Shown piece by piece: positions 1 to 9,000 of a stretch of DNA of 64,000 nucleotides. The DNA comes from Microbulbifer sp. A4B17 (lineage in GTDB: Bacteria; Pseudomonadota; Gammaproteobacteria; Pseudomonadales; Cellvibrionaceae). The notes beneath the pieces are model-generated. The model made no database searches. It saw only the letters and a program-made list of their open reading frames with translations, and was not told where the DNA came from. The translations under genes were made by a program, and so were the position numbers. The stretch lies in NCBI RefSeq assembly GCF_003076275.1, contig NZ_CP029064.1:1312501-1376500 (forward strand), read 5' to 3'. Numbering within the stretch: position 1 is the stretch's first letter; every line of letters starts with the position of its first letter.

Positions 1-313
1 TATTACTAAGCCAGTCAATGCTTAAATGGCTGACAGCTAAATCATCTTCTTCAGATATAGCAAAAGGCATCTTGTTTAGTGGTATAGAATGACTATTTAT
101 GTTAACAATTAATAATTCTTCTGCATGCTCTTTTACAACATGAAGAGCGGTAACAAGGAAAAACTCACTCCTTTCCTGAACAATGAAACCAGTTCCAAGG
201 AGCTGGGCAACTCCATTATGGTGAGGTTTTTCTGTATAAATAGGGACAAGAATATCACCCCACTTTTGTACCATTATATCTATATCACTTACGGAAGCTT
301 TCACTTCTATCAT
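1..313 (-). CDS. Trypsin-like serine protease domain, N-terminal part (cut by window edge)
   Basis: The minus strand is open from an ATG at 311-313 to the left edge, 104 codons, with no stop. The translation has the layout of a chymotrypsin-fold protease: a GTGFIV segment, then FLVTALHVV (the TA-x-H block carrying the catalytic His), then about 30 residues later a DDLAV block (the usual catalytic Asp context). The Ser block would lie off the window. No signal peptide is visible, so the product may be cytoplasmic or part of a larger effector or defence protein. There is no strong SD before the ATG. The call is inferred from motif spacing only; the region is AT-rich like the rest of the left edge. 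Confidence 0.55.
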   Translation of the reverse strand, partial: MIEVKASVSDIDIMVQKWGDILVPIYTEKPHHNGVAQLLGTGFIVQERSEFFLVTALHVVKEHAEELLIVNINSHSIPLNKMPFAISEEDDLAVSHLSIDWLSN

Positions 314-1616
314 ATTGATTCCATATTGGTGTTGATATGAGGAGCGCCTAACAGCTATACAGTAATCATTCTGACCACCATTATCCTGATTGTTATCTCA
401 GAATCAATTTCTACGCCAAAGTCTATATTTTTATTTAAAACCATAGACTTAAAGCATCCTGATACGTCCGTGCAAACTGGAAAAACGATTACTTTGACTA
501 CTATCCCAATTTTTACGCTAGTCCGTAACCCCTTTATTTCGTTATTGTTTTTGGGTTTATCTTCTTGTTCTCCAATATCACGGTCAATACGATCGTAAAT
601 CCCTAAGCTAACACTCGCCAACTTTTACAGGCTGGTATTAGTTGGGGAGTGGTTAAGGTATCCAGGGTGCCTCTGAATCACTCTGTAATATCTCCGCGGA
701 TCTTGAAGGCTAAAGATGTTAGGTGCTGTTCGCCGCGAATGGACGTAGCCCTTTGCAAGTGTTGCAACGCAGCAGATGTGGCCTTCAAGGATCGGCTTGA
801 GGGGCTTCCATAACGATTCATTTCTTCTATGGTCTAGTCATTCCTGTGAAGCTACGCTCTTATTGAAACCACTCTGTAAGTTGAGGCATCACTGGGTTCT
901 TCAGAGGCTCCTAAATCTCGCAGTAATATTCTGCAAGTGACTTTGGTCTATGGAGAGATCTTTTCTGTAGATATGTGGAGTACGTATTAAGTCGAAGCAT
1001 TGATGATCTATTGTTGTCTGAACTCCAGCGTGGGAGCGGTGGGTATATTAATCTAAACGGCCACTTTTATATGCAACCGAAATTTTCAATGCATGAGTAA
1101 CAAAAAATATAGGCACAAAAATAATCTTATTGAATTTTATTAGGATTGTTTTAGTGTCAAAGCCACGTAAAATCGATAGATATTTATTGGTATTTTGGCC
1201 GAGATTAAGAAGCCATCTAAAGGCAACAATCAAAGTCGCTCGGTTGAAGAGTATCGAGAATCCAAGAATTTTCTAAAGACCACCCCTTAAAAGGAGAACG
1301 GTAGCGTGAAGTAAGAATAAGTAAAAGGCGCTGACCCAAGGTGCTGGAACACCTGGGGCCAGCTAACCAAGTTGATAATCACAGTATCAAAGTGGCTATA
1401 TGCATAGTACGCTACAAACCCGCTCGTCTTCAATAAAGTGGAGCACAATCAGCGGCTTGGAGAGATTCCCCAAGCCCTGGGGGCGTTGCGTCTGCCTTTT
1501 CTTTTTCTATGCCTACCGTTCTCGCGCACCTCCTCGTAGTTACTCAAAAAATTTCTATTCAAGCTTTCCCATTATGGAAGGTCTATCCATGGTTTGAGTA
1601 TCAGTAGGAAACAAAT
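314..1616. other. 1.3 kb AT-rich region with no convincing gene
   Basis: No open frame here has good start signals or recognisable domains. A minus-strand frame (355-621) has only a TTG start and no SD, and the opposite strand is open over much of the same stretch without an ATG. A 9-bp inverted repeat (CTTGAAGGC near 701-709 against GCCTTCAAG near 781-789) flanks about 70 nt. A plus-strand frame at 1400-1597 ends 19 nt before csrA but has no SD and no known domain. The region may be the remains of a mobile element or prophage edge; this is inference. Confidence 0.4.
1330..1363 (+). other. Interrupted stem-loop upstream of csrA
   Basis: GCTG, CCC and AGGTG on the left arm pair with CACCT, GGG and CAGC on the right arm, with two single mismatches and a 6-nt loop (CTGGAA). 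There is no T-run after it, so it is not a standard terminator. It lies about 250 nt before csrA and could be part of a leader RNA or a mobile-element end. The loop carries a GGA, the core of CsrA-binding sites, which may be coincidence. Confidence 0.4.
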
Positions 1617-1805
1617 ATGTTGATCTTAAAGCGCCGCACAGGCGAGAACTTACGGATTGGAGCGAATGTCTCAATCACCGTATTGGAAGTTAAGGGCAAT
1701 CAGGTAAAGGTGGGAATACTTGCTCCCAAATCCCTGCCCGTACACCGCGAGGAGGTTTATAGGCGGATCAAAAGGAAAGGAAATATGGGCAGTGGAAATC
1801 GTTGA
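1617..1805 (+). CDS. csrA: CsrA/RsmA family carbon storage regulator (divergent copy)
   Basis: A 62-residue homologue of the post-transcriptional regulator CsrA, a dimeric RNA-binding protein that recognises GGA motifs in mRNA leaders. The start [10 protein letters not shown], the middle [10 protein letters not shown] and the block [16 protein letters not shown] match the family. Leu4 and Arg44, key RNA-contact residues, are present. It differs from housekeeping CsrA at several usually conserved places (for example [10 protein letters not shown]) and has a basic, glycine-rich tail. An AGGA SD lies at about 1606-1609 and may itself be a CsrA site. The neighbours are not the usual alaS/tRNA genes of core csrA, so this is probably an additional, possibly horizontally acquired, copy. 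Confidence 0.9.
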   Translation: MLILKRRTGENLRIGANVSITVLEVKGNQVKVGILAPKSLPVHREEVYRRIKRKGNMGSGNR

Positions 1806-1855
1806 GAATCTGATCGAGATTGTGGCGTGTCGCCATGAGCGGGTGGTGTTGCTAT

Positions 1856-1887
1856 GAAAGCGCTAACTGTTGATAGTTAGCGCTTTC
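1856..1887. terminator. Perfect 13-bp stem-loop after csrA
   Basis: GAAAGCGCTAACT (1856-1868) pairs perfectly with AGTTAGCGCTTTC (1875-1887) around a 6-nt loop GTTGAT. It sits between csrA and the convergent gene at 1943, where a bidirectional terminator is expected. It lacks a real T-tract on either strand, so termination may be weak or the palindrome may have another role. Confidence 0.6.
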
Positions 1888-1942
1888 AGTCGAGCCTTTC
1901 GCTGCGGATAGAGCCACAGGTTAAGCTCGGAAGTGATCTGTA

Positions 1943-2359
1943 TTAGTGATGTTTATGCTTAAATCCAGCAGCAAATTTGTCTGCTAATTTAAAGTAGTGA
2001 TTCAGATCCTTGCGGGTTTTTTCTGGGCGGTTGTTTTCGGAGTTAATGTGGATGTTTTCCACAACAACGGCGATGTCTTTTGCCAGCTTCTGTCTTTCGC
2101 CCTTCAGGTTCTCAGCGAAATACTCAACACTTTTTTCGAGTCTGTAGGTGATGACATGAATCTCGTGAAGTTCAGCAGGGTTAAGCTTTTTCTTGCCCTT
2201 AATTTCTTCTGTTGTTTCAACAAAAATCTTTCTCGCATCCTTCAAGGAAGTAACTTTCGCTACTTTAAAGTGCTGGATGGGCTTTTCGCCTGATGCAGGG
2301 CTAGCTTGAGCAGTGGTAGCAAAAGTAACAGCAAAAAGTAATGCAATTAAAGTTCTCAT
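1943..2359 (-). CDS. Small secreted helical protein (DUF6746-like)
   Basis: This encodes 138 residues with a clear Sec signal peptide (MRTLIALLFAVTFATTAQA) followed by a charged, mostly helical mature part and a histidine-rich end (FKHKHH). The ATG is preceded by a strong SD (AGAGGAAAG). It resembles the uncharacterised DUF6746 family of small periplasmic proteins, but I make this match from general appearance and it should be treated as tentative. The His-rich tail could bind metal. A Fur-box-like sequence lies about 115 nt upstream. It is monocistronic, convergent with csrA. Confidence 0.7.
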   Translation of the reverse strand: MRTLIALLFAVTFATTAQASPASGEKPIQHFKVAKVTSLKDARKIFVETTEEIKGKKKLNPAELHEIHVITYRLEKSVEYFAENLKGERQKLAKDIAVVVENIHINSENNRPEKTRKDLNHYFKLADKFAAGFKHKHH

Positions 2360-2473
2360 CTTTCCTCTCTAACGCCCAAACTTTAAGGGTTGGTAAGGCA
2401 TTGATCGGGCGAGGTGAATGCCTAACATTTATCAGTGATCATTTTGACCACTTTGATCGCTATCGTAAATGAG

Positions 2474-2493
2474 GATAACTATCATTAACATTC
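2474..2493. promoter_or_regulatory. Possible Fur-type operator
   Basis: The sequence beginning GATAACTATCATTAACATT agrees at 12 of 19 positions with the classic Fur box (GATAATGATAATCATTATC) by hand alignment. It lies in the 404-nt spacer between bioA and the minus-strand secreted protein, about 115 nt upstream of that protein's start. Such a score is borderline in AT-rich DNA. Confidence 0.25.
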
Positions 2494-2664
2494 ATGATAC
2501 AGGAATTTTTAGGTGCTCAAAACATTTGTCGTAAAAATTGCGATCAAGCTGATCGAAATTTGTAAGGAATAAGAAAATTGAATCTGGAAAGGATGAGCAG
2601 GGGAGGGGGCTACGGAGGTTTTTAGCCAGGAAGAGGCGCCCCGTGTTATGAAATTTGATCTATT

Positions 2665-2696
2665 AACCCTCTCTTCGCGGTAACAAAGAGAGGGTT
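2665..2696. terminator. Stem-loop downstream of bioA
   Basis: AACCCTCTCTT (2665-2675) pairs perfectly with AAGAGAGGGTT (2686-2696) around a 10-nt loop. It lies 68 nt beyond the bioA stop codon on the minus strand. Only short, mixed A/T sequence follows, so it is an imperfect intrinsic terminator. Confidence 0.55.
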
Positions 2697-2763
2697 ATTT
2701 ACAGGAAGAGCCAGTTAGTTCGGGATTATTGAGACCGGTTTCACAAATTAATTGGTACGGAAG

Positions 2764-4035
2764 CTAGGAAATCTCTCCCAGTACATCAACCATCGCCGAG
2801 GTTAATTGGCTGAGGTCTTCTTTCGAAATCACATAGGGCGGCATAGCGTAGACCAGCTTGCCGAAGGGGCGCAGCCAAACTCCGCGTTCGATTAGAGCTT
2901 CCTGCACTTTGGCCGTATTGACCGGCTCGCGCATTTCCACCACGCCAATTGCTCCAAGGGCTCGAACATCGGCGACACCCGGTGCGGATTTTAATGGGGC
3001 CAGCTGTTCAGTCAGCTGTTGCTCGATTGCGGTTACTCGTTCCTGCCAGGGTCCGCTGAGTAGCAATTGAATACTGGCATCGGCCACGGCACAAGCCAGG
3101 GGGTTACCCATAAAAGTGGGGCCGTGCATAAAGACACCGGCTTCCCCTCGGCAAATACCTTCGGCCACTTTATCGGTACAGAGAGTGGCGGCGAGGGTCA
3201 TGGTGCCGCCGGTGAGGGCTTTGCCCAGTGTGAGGATGTCCGGGGTGATATCGGCGTGTTCACAGGCAAATAACTTGCCGCTGCGGCCAAAGCCGGTGGC
3301 GATTTCATCGGCGATTAATAGCAGGTCGTGCTCGTCACAGAGTTCGCGTACACGGCGCAAATAATCGGCAGAATAAAAACGCATGCCGCCAGCGCCCTGG
3401 ACGATGGGCTCTAAAATAATCGCGGCCAGTTGATCACGGTTGGCTTCCACTTGCTGGCGCAGTTCGGCGATATCACTGTCACTACAGGTGTTACCGAAGG
3501 GGACCTGCGGGGCGGGGGCGAACAGATGCTGGCTCAGTTGCCCTGCAAACAGGTGATGCATTCCGGTGACCGGGTCACAGGTGGCCATGGCTCCGAATGT
3601 ATCGCCGTGGTAACCATTGCGCAGGGCGAGCAGTTTGCTCTTCTGGGGTTTTCCCTGGGAGTGCCAGTATTGAATGGCCATTTTAATGGCCACTTCCACA
3701 GACACTGAACCGGAATCAGCCAGAAATACCCGGTTGAGGCCGGGTGGAGTGATTTCCACTAATTTCTTGCACAGCTCGATTGCGGGCTCGTGAGTTAAAC
3801 CCCCGAACATCACATGGGACATTTTGTCCATCTGATCGCGCATGGCCTGGTTTAGCTCGGGCACATTGTAGCCGTGCAGGGCACTCCACCAGGAGGACAT
3901 ACCGTCGATCAGGCCGCGCCCGTCTTCCAGGTAAAGTCTTACCCCCTCGGCCCGCGCTACCGGGTACACCGGGGGCGGGTCGATCAGGGAGGAGTAGGGA
4001 TGCCAAATATGTTTGCGATCGAAATCCAGGTCCAT
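2764..4035 (-). CDS. bioA: Adenosylmethionine-8-amino-7-oxononanoate aminotransferase
   Basis: BioA is the PLP enzyme that converts 7-keto-8-aminopelargonate to 7,8-diaminopelargonate using S-adenosylmethionine as amino donor, in cytosolic biotin synthesis. The N-terminal HIWHPYSSL block, GMSSWWSALHGYN, GYHGDTFGAMA, the PLP Asp block LLIADEIATGFGR and the Schiff-base lysine in LTLGKALTGG are all present. The ATG at 4035 gives an N-terminus that matches E. coli BioA; an upstream in-frame TTG at 4068 would add 11 residues. The start follows the ybbP-type gene stop by 40 nt, so the two may be co-transcribed. The bioBFHCD genes are not in this window. Confidence 0.95.
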   Translation of the reverse strand: MDLDFDRKHIWHPYSSLIDPPPVYPVARAEGVRLYLEDGRGLIDGMSSWWSALHGYNVPELNQAMRDQMDKMSHVMFGGLTHEPAIELCKKLVEITPPGLNRVFLADSGSVSVEVAIKMAIQYWHSQGKPQKSKLLALRNGYHGDTFGAMATCDPVTGMHHLFAGQLSQHLFAPAPQVPFGNTCSDSDIAELRQQVEANRDQLAAIILEPIVQGAGGMRFYSADYLRRVRELCDEHDLLLIADEIATGFGRSGKLFACEHADITPDILTLGKALTGGTMTLAATLCTDKVAEGICRGEAGVFMHGPTFMGNPLACAVADASIQLLLSGPWQERVTAIEQQLTEQLAPLKSAPGVADVRALGAIGVVEMREPVNTAKVQEALIERGVWLRPFGKLVYAMPPYVISKEDLSQLTSAMVDVLGEIS

Positions 4036-4075
4036 AAAAACTACATCTTTATTCTCAAGAGCCGACAATCATCAG

Positions 4076-6526
4076 TTAGGCCAGTTCGCGCAGTACTCTG
4101 AGCGGGGGCTGGCTGATCGAGCTGTAACAGGCCAGGGTACCGGCGGTGCCAACCAGTACTGCACCGGTGAGTGGTCCGGTTAGCCAAAGGACTGGGTGCA
4201 ATATCACCGGCAGTTCAAAGACCCAATAAGACAGCACGGCCAAAGCGGCTTCAGCACCGATAGCCGCGAGCAAACCGGCGGCAAAACCCAGTAGGCCAAA
4301 TTCCAGTATCAGGCTTCTCAGTAACAAGCGCCTGCGGCCCCCCAGTGTGCGGATAATTGCCGCTTCCTGCAATCGCTCGGCGATACTGGCGCGGACTCCG
4401 GCGATTAATACCAGGACCCCGGCAACCAGCATCAGGGCCATAACCGATTCGATAGCAAAGGACACCTGGTTAATAGTGTCGCGGATACGCTGGATGATCT
4501 TATCCAGCTCTATCACACTGACGCTGGGGAAGGCGCGAACCAGATCGTTGACCAGTAACTTGTCCTCCGGTGGGAGGTAAAAACTGGTGATATAGGTAGC
4601 CGGGAAATCATCGATAGTGCCCGGTGCAAATATCATATAGAAGTTGGGGCGCATGCTGTTCCAGTCCAGCGAGCGGAAGCTGGCTACCGGGGCTTCTACT
4701 TCCAGTCCGCCGATGGAAAAGCGCAACTGATCTCCCAGTGACAGTTCCAGCTGAGCTGCCAGCTCCACTTCTACCGAAACACCTTCGCTGGCCTTGTCCC
4801 ACCATTCGCCTTCCAAGATACGGTTGTCCGGCGCCAGGGTATCGGTGTAGCTCAGGTTCAACTCCCGCCGAACGCCGCCGGGACGATCTTTTTTCTCTTT
4901 AATCGAGACGCCGTTAATCGCTACCAAACGGCCGCGCACCATGGGGTAAAACTCGGTGCTGCTTACCTCGCCCTCTGCCAGCATGTTTTCCATGGTTGGA
5001 ACATCGTGGGGTGCGATATTCAGGAGGAAGTGATTGGGGGCTTTTTCCGGCAATTGCATCCGCCATTCATCCACCAGGGCCGTGCGAGCAAAGACCATGG
5101 CCAGCATGGCCAATAGTCCGGTGCCAAAAGCGGCAATTAGGAGGGTGTTAAACGCGGCGCGGCGTTGCAGGCTGCCTAGGGCAATACGCCAGGCTCCCCC
5201 TAGGGAGGCCAGCTTGCCGCGCACCAAGAGGCGGTTAACCAGGGCGCTGCCTGCTACCAACAGGAGCATGCCGACAAACAAGGCGAGCGTCATGAGTAGA
5301 CTGCCGGACAGCCACCAGATCAGAAGCAGCATGGCGCTGGGGCCGAGAATCAGCCCGAGCCATTCGCGTCTGTCCGGGTTACTCCAGTCGTGCCTCAGGG
5401 TTTGCATCGGGTCTGTACGCGCCAAACGGAAAAGTGGCGGCAGGGCGAAGCCCAGGGCGCAGGCGAGGCCGGTGGCGAGCCCAATCAGCAGTGGGCTCCA
5501 GCTGGTGGCCGGGGGTTGTACCGGGAAGAACCCTTCCATCAGGTTGACCGCCTGGCTCTGGATAAAGGTGCCCAGTGCCAGCCCGATAGCAGTGGCAATC
5601 AGGGTGAGGGCGGCCAGCTGTCCCAGGTAGATACCCAGAATTTTGTTGCGCCCGGCGCCGAGGCTTTTCATTACGGCTACGTAGGCGCCATGGCGCAATC
5701 CGTAGCGTCTGGCTGCCAGTCCAACGGCGACGCTGGCGAGCAGTACGGCCAGGCTGGCGGCGAGAAACAGGAAGGATTCGGCTCTATCCAGAGCAGAGGC
5801 AACCCGGGGCTGGCCTTCGCGCAGATCCAATATCCGCTGGTGCTCAGTCAGTTGAGGTTTGAGCCAGTCAAAGTAATCTTTCAGGACTTGGTCATCGCCG
5901 GCAAACAGGTAGCGGTAGCGTACGCGGCTGCCGGGCTGGATCACACCTGCGGCGGGCAGGTCGGCGGTATTGGCTAGCAGGCGCGCACCCATATCAAACA
6001 GACTGGTGCCCCGGTCGGGCTCCCGCTCCAGTATGGCTGTCACTTTTAATTGGGTGTCGCCGAGGGCGATAGGATCGCCGAGCTGGATTCCCATCAACGG
6101 CAGAAGGCGGGATTCCACCCAGGCTTCTCCCGGGGGAGGTCCTTGTGGTGCAATTTCTCCAGGGCCTCCCTGGGACTTGCTGATTTCCAGTTGTCCCACC
6201 AATGGATAGCCTTTGTCGACGGCTTTAACCGAGACAAACTGGAACTGGTCGTTGGCGGAGATCATGGATGAAAACTGGACTATTTGGCCCCGTTCCAACC
6301 CCTTCTTATCGGCTTCCTCCAGCCATGCGCTATCCACAGGCTTACTGCTGCGCAGCACCCGCTCTGCAGCCAGGAAGGTGAGGGATTGCTGCTCCATGGC
6401 CCGGGTAAGGCGGTCGGTGAAATGGGCGATCGCAGTGACACAGGTAACAGCCAAAACCAGGGCCGAGGCAATTAGCGCCAACTCGCCACCGCGCCAGTCC
6501 CTGAACAGCAGTCTGAGTGGCAGCAT
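4076..6526 (-). CDS. ybbP: ABC transporter permease, FtsX/YbbP family
   Basis: This is an 816-residue inner membrane protein with the type VII ABC (MacB-like) permease plan: an N-terminal transmembrane segment followed by a large periplasmic domain, a central block of several membrane helices (roughly residues 255-480), a second periplasmic domain, and three C-terminal helices. FtsX-like segments (AVMKSLGAGRNKILGIYL and AAIIRTLGGRRRLLL) occur in both halves. Its ATG shares one base with the TGA of the upstream ATPase gene, indicating translational coupling. In E. coli the same pair is divergent from tesA, as here. The substrate is unknown; the family is linked to envelope lipid or lipoprotein handling. 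Confidence 0.9.
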   Translation of the reverse strand: MLPLRLLFRDWRGGELALIASALVLAVTCVTAIAHFTDRLTRAMEQQSLTFLAAERVLRSSKPVDSAWLEEADKKGLERGQIVQFSSMISANDQFQFVSVKAVDKGYPLVGQLEISKSQGGPGEIAPQGPPPGEAWVESRLLPLMGIQLGDPIALGDTQLKVTAILEREPDRGTSLFDMGARLLANTADLPAAGVIQPGSRVRYRYLFAGDDQVLKDYFDWLKPQLTEHQRILDLREGQPRVASALDRAESFLFLAASLAVLLASVAVGLAARRYGLRHGAYVAVMKSLGAGRNKILGIYLGQLAALTLIATAIGLALGTFIQSQAVNLMEGFFPVQPPATSWSPLLIGLATGLACALGFALPPLFRLARTDPMQTLRHDWSNPDRREWLGLILGPSAMLLLIWWLSGSLLMTLALFVGMLLLVAGSALVNRLLVRGKLASLGGAWRIALGSLQRRAAFNTLLIAAFGTGLLAMLAMVFARTALVDEWRMQLPEKAPNHFLLNIAPHDVPTMENMLAEGEVSSTEFYPMVRGRLVAINGVSIKEKKDRPGGVRRELNLSYTDTLAPDNRILEGEWWDKASEGVSVEVELAAQLELSLGDQLRFSIGGLEVEAPVASFRSLDWNSMRPNFYMIFAPGTIDDFPATYITSFYLPPEDKLLVNDLVRAFPSVSVIELDKIIQRIRDTINQVSFAIESVMALMLVAGVLVLIAGVRASIAERLQEAAIIRTLGGRRRLLLRSLILEFGLLGFAAGLLAAIGAEAALAVLSYWVFELPVILHPVLWLTGPLTGAVLVGTAGTLACYSSISQPPLRVLRELA

Positions 6527-7248
6527 CAGGCGGACACCTCCGACAGGTTGTCCCCGTCGATAAGCGGAGCGTAGGAATCTACGGCACCTGCGGACATATG
6601 CAGGTGGGAGGCACAGCGCTCTGCCAGTCGCTGTTCGTGAGTCACCAGCACCAGGGTGGTGTCAGACTCTTCGTTGAGTTTAAACAGCAGGTCGATAATT
6701 TTGGCACCGTTGCCGGCATCGAGGCTGCCGGTGGGTTCGTCGGCAAAGAGGATGGCATCTTTGCTGCTAAAGCTGGCAAAGGCCCGGGCAATGGCCACCC
6801 GCTGTTGCTCACCGCCGGATAACTGGCGCGGGTAGTGGCGCAGTCGCTGTTCCAGGCCCACCCGGGCGAGGAACTCTTCCGCCCGTTTGGCGGCGCCCCG
6901 TTCGCCGCGCAATTCGCTCGGTAGCATCACATTCTCCAGGGCGGTAAGGCCGGGCAGCAGTTGGAAAGTCTGGAATACAAAGCCCACGCAGCGGGCTCGT
7001 ATTGCTGCACGTTGTTCCTCGTCCATAGCGGTGATTTCATCACCCGCCAGCCAGATCTTGCCCTCGGTGGGTTTGTCCAATCCCGCCAGCAGGCCGAGCA
7101 GGGTGGACTTGCCTGAACCTGAGGCCCCTGTCACAGCGAGGCTCTCGCCACGGGCGACTTTCAGGGAGATATTGTTTAATAGGGTCAGTGGCCCTTCGCT
7201 GGTGGAGACCCTGTGATAGAGGTTTTCTGCCGTGAGAATGGCGGACAT
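6526..7248 (-). CDS. ybbA: ABC transporter ATP-binding protein, YbbA/LolD-like
   Basis: This 240-residue ATPase powers the permease encoded immediately downstream. Walker [10 protein letters not shown] is at about 41-49, the signature [15 protein letters not shown] and Walker [13 protein letters not shown] follow, and the switch His lies in LVLVTHEQ. The closest type is LolD/MacB/YbbA. It overlaps the permease start by one base (TGATG). It starts 45 nt from the divergent tesA start, so both promoters share this short spacer. Confidence 0.93.
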   Translation of the reverse strand: MSAILTAENLYHRVSTSEGPLTLLNNISLKVARGESLAVTGASGSGKSTLLGLLAGLDKPTEGKIWLAGDEITAMDEEQRAAIRARCVGFVFQTFQLLPGLTALENVMLPSELRGERGAAKRAEEFLARVGLEQRLRHYPRQLSGGEQQRVAIARAFASFSSKDAILFADEPTGSLDAGNGAKIIDLLFKLNEESDTTLVLVTHEQRLAERCASHLHMSAGAVDSYAPLIDGDNLSEVSA

Positions 7249-7293
7249 ACTGTATTCCCTTTGCGGATACGCGAGATTTTTGGAGAGTATGAC

Positions 7294-7962
7294 ATGACAA
7301 CAGCCTTTTTTCGGCAGTTACTGACTCGGTTCGGCTTGGTGCTGATGCTGTCGGTCCCCAATCTGGCACTGAGTGCCAACAAGCCCGGCACTCTGCTCGT
7401 ATTAGGGGATAGCATAAGTGCGGCCTACGGTATCGATGAGGAGCTGGGCTGGGTCAACCTGTTGCAAGAGCGCTTGCAGGAGAAGGGTCGCCCGGTGAAG
7501 GTGGTCAATGCCAGTATCAGCGGGGAGACCTCCGCAGGCGGCCTGACCCGGCTGCCGCGCCTGATGAAAGAGCACAAACCCCAGTGGGTGATTGTCGAAT
7601 TAGGTGGTAACGATGGCCTGCGGGGCTACCCACCCCAGAGTTTACAGCGCAACCTGCAGCAGATGGTAAAACTGGCGAAGGATTCCGGAGCCGAGGTCCT
7701 GTTGCTGGGGATGCGTATCCCGCCCAATTACGGCCGCGCCTATACTGAGGCTTTTGCCGCTGTATTCCCTAAAGTAGCCAAGGCTGAAGAGGTCGCCCTG
7801 GTGCCCTTCCTTTTGGAAACCGTGGCCCTGGAGCAGGGCGCTATGCAATCCGACGGTATCCACCCCACCGCCAAGGCGCAGCCGGCCCTGCTGGATCATG
7901 TCTGGCCCTGCGTGCAGTCCCTGCTGGGGGAGAAGGCGGCTGGTGAGTCGTGTACTCCGTGA
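7294..7962 (+). CDS. tesA: Arylesterase / acyl-CoA thioesterase I (SGNH hydrolase), TesA
   Basis: A periplasmic multifunctional esterase of 222 residues. The signal peptide covers about the first 28 residues. SGNH blocks are all visible: GDSISAAYG with nucleophile Ser40, the glycine of NASISGETS, GGNDGLRG with the Asn, and the C-terminal DGIHPTAKAQP with Asp and His. The chosen ATG at 7294 has GGAG about 8 nt upstream; an earlier in-frame start would add an unlikely 27 residues ahead of the signal peptide. It is divergent from ybbA-ybbP as in E. coli and Pseudomonas. Confidence 0.95.
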   Translation: MTTAFFRQLLTRFGLVLMLSVPNLALSANKPGTLLVLGDSISAAYGIDEELGWVNLLQERLQEKGRPVKVVNASISGETSAGGLTRLPRLMKEHKPQWVIVELGGNDGLRGYPPQSLQRNLQQMVKLAKDSGAEVLLLGMRIPPNYGRAYTEAFAAVFPKVAKAEEVALVPFLLETVALEQGAMQSDGIHPTAKAQPALLDHVWPCVQSLLGEKAAGESCTP

Positions 7963-8082
7963 TCGAAATGCGTACAATCGCGCCCCCAGGAACAGGAAAG
8001 CCTGGCTCTGGTCCCAAAGTTTAAGGTTTTGTGCCGGTACAGTGGGCCCGGTCACTGGTCGCGAATGAGTTAGAGAGACACC

Positions 8083-9000
8083 ATGCCCGAATTGGAAAAC
8101 CGCCGCGAGCGGCTCGAGTTTAATAAGCTGCAAAAGCGCCTGCGCCGCCATGTGGGCCGCGCCATCGCCGACTTCAATATGATTGAAGAGGGCGACAAGA
8201 TTATGGTCTGTTTGTCCGGCGGTAAGGATTCCTACGCCATGCTGGACGTGCTGCTGAATTTGCAGAGGACAGCGCCGGTTAACTTTGAACTGGTGGCGGT
8301 CAATATGGACCAGAAGCAGCCGGGTTTCCCCGAGCATATCCTGCCGGAATACCTGCAATCCCTGGGTGTTCCCCACCATATTGTCGAGAAAGATACCTAC
8401 TCGGTCGTGAAGGAAGTGGTGCCTGAGGGCAAGACCACTTGCGGGCTCTGCTCCCGTCTGCGCCGGGGCACTTTGTATGGTTTTGCTGAAGAGATTGGTG
8501 CCACCAAGGTGGCACTGGGCCATCATAAAGACGATATCGTTGAGACCTTGTTCCTGAACATGTTCTACGGTGGTCGCCTCAAGGCGATGCCGCCCAAACT
8601 GCGCGCCGACGATGGCCGCAATATCGTGATCCGTCCGCTCGCCTATTGCCGCGAAGAGGACATCGCCCAGTACGCGGAGTACAAGCAGTTTCCGATTATT
8701 CCCTGCAACCTGTGCGGCAGCCAGGAGAACCTTCAGCGCCAGGCGATCAAGCAGATGGTGCGGGAGTGGGATAAGAAATTCCCAGGCCGCAGCGAGAATA
8801 TTTTCGCCGCGATTACCCGGGTGTCCCCGTCACAATTGGCGGACAGGGACCTCTACGATTTTGAGAGCTTGGAGCTGGACCGCTCTACGCCGTCGGCTGT
8901 CGAGCGTTCTGACCATTCAATCCAGCGCCAGGTGAATTCTTGGGAGCCTGAGGATGCTCAGGAGGCTGAGCCCCAGTATATCGAGGCGCTGAATCTGTAG
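8083..9000 (+). CDS. ttcA: tRNA 2-thiocytidine(32) synthetase
   Basis: TtcA thiolates C32 of certain tRNAs using ATP and a [4Fe-4S] cluster. The PP-loop SGGKDS is at residues 45-50, followed by the cluster-binding cysteine pairs CGLC and CNLC and the conserved GHHKDD and [13 protein letters not shown] blocks. Its length of 305 residues is usual. An ATG with a short purine stretch upstream (TTAGAGAGACACC) marks the start. The last 116 nt overlap, on the opposite strand, the end of the next gene. A TACAAT hexamer at 7973-7978 is a possible -10 element. Confidence 0.95.
   Translation: MPELENRRERLEFNKLQKRLRRHVGRAIADFNMIEEGDKIMVCLSGGKDSYAMLDVLLNLQRTAPVNFELVAVNMDQKQPGFPEHILPEYLQSLGVPHHIVEKDTYSVVKEVVPEGKTTCGLCSRLRRGTLYGFAEEIGATKVALGHHKDDIVETLFLNMFYGGRLKAMPPKLRADDGRNIVIRPLAYCREEDIAQYAEYKQFPIIPCNLCGSQENLQRQAIKQMVREWDKKFPGRSENIFAAITRVSPSQLADRDLYDFESLELDRSTPSAVERSDHSIQRQVNSWEPEDAQEAEPQYIEALNL

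Noticed and set aside
342-352. GCCTAAC, which resembles an integron attC core
   Set aside because: No matching GTTRRRY at attC distance and no integrase; a 7-nt match is expected by chance.
355-621. 88-codon minus-strand frame upstream of the protease fragment
   Set aside because: It has only a TTG start, no SD, and the opposite strand is equally open; no recognisable domain.
1048-1233. 61-codon minus-strand frame and a GGCCACTTTT sequence near 1055 reminiscent of IS21-type ends
   Set aside because: Only a TTG start for the frame; the short sequence alone, with no transposase or paired end, is not enough to call an insertion sequence.
1400-1597. 65-codon plus-strand frame just before csrA
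   Set aside because: No SD, odd composition and no known domain; it could be a leader peptide but nothing supports it.
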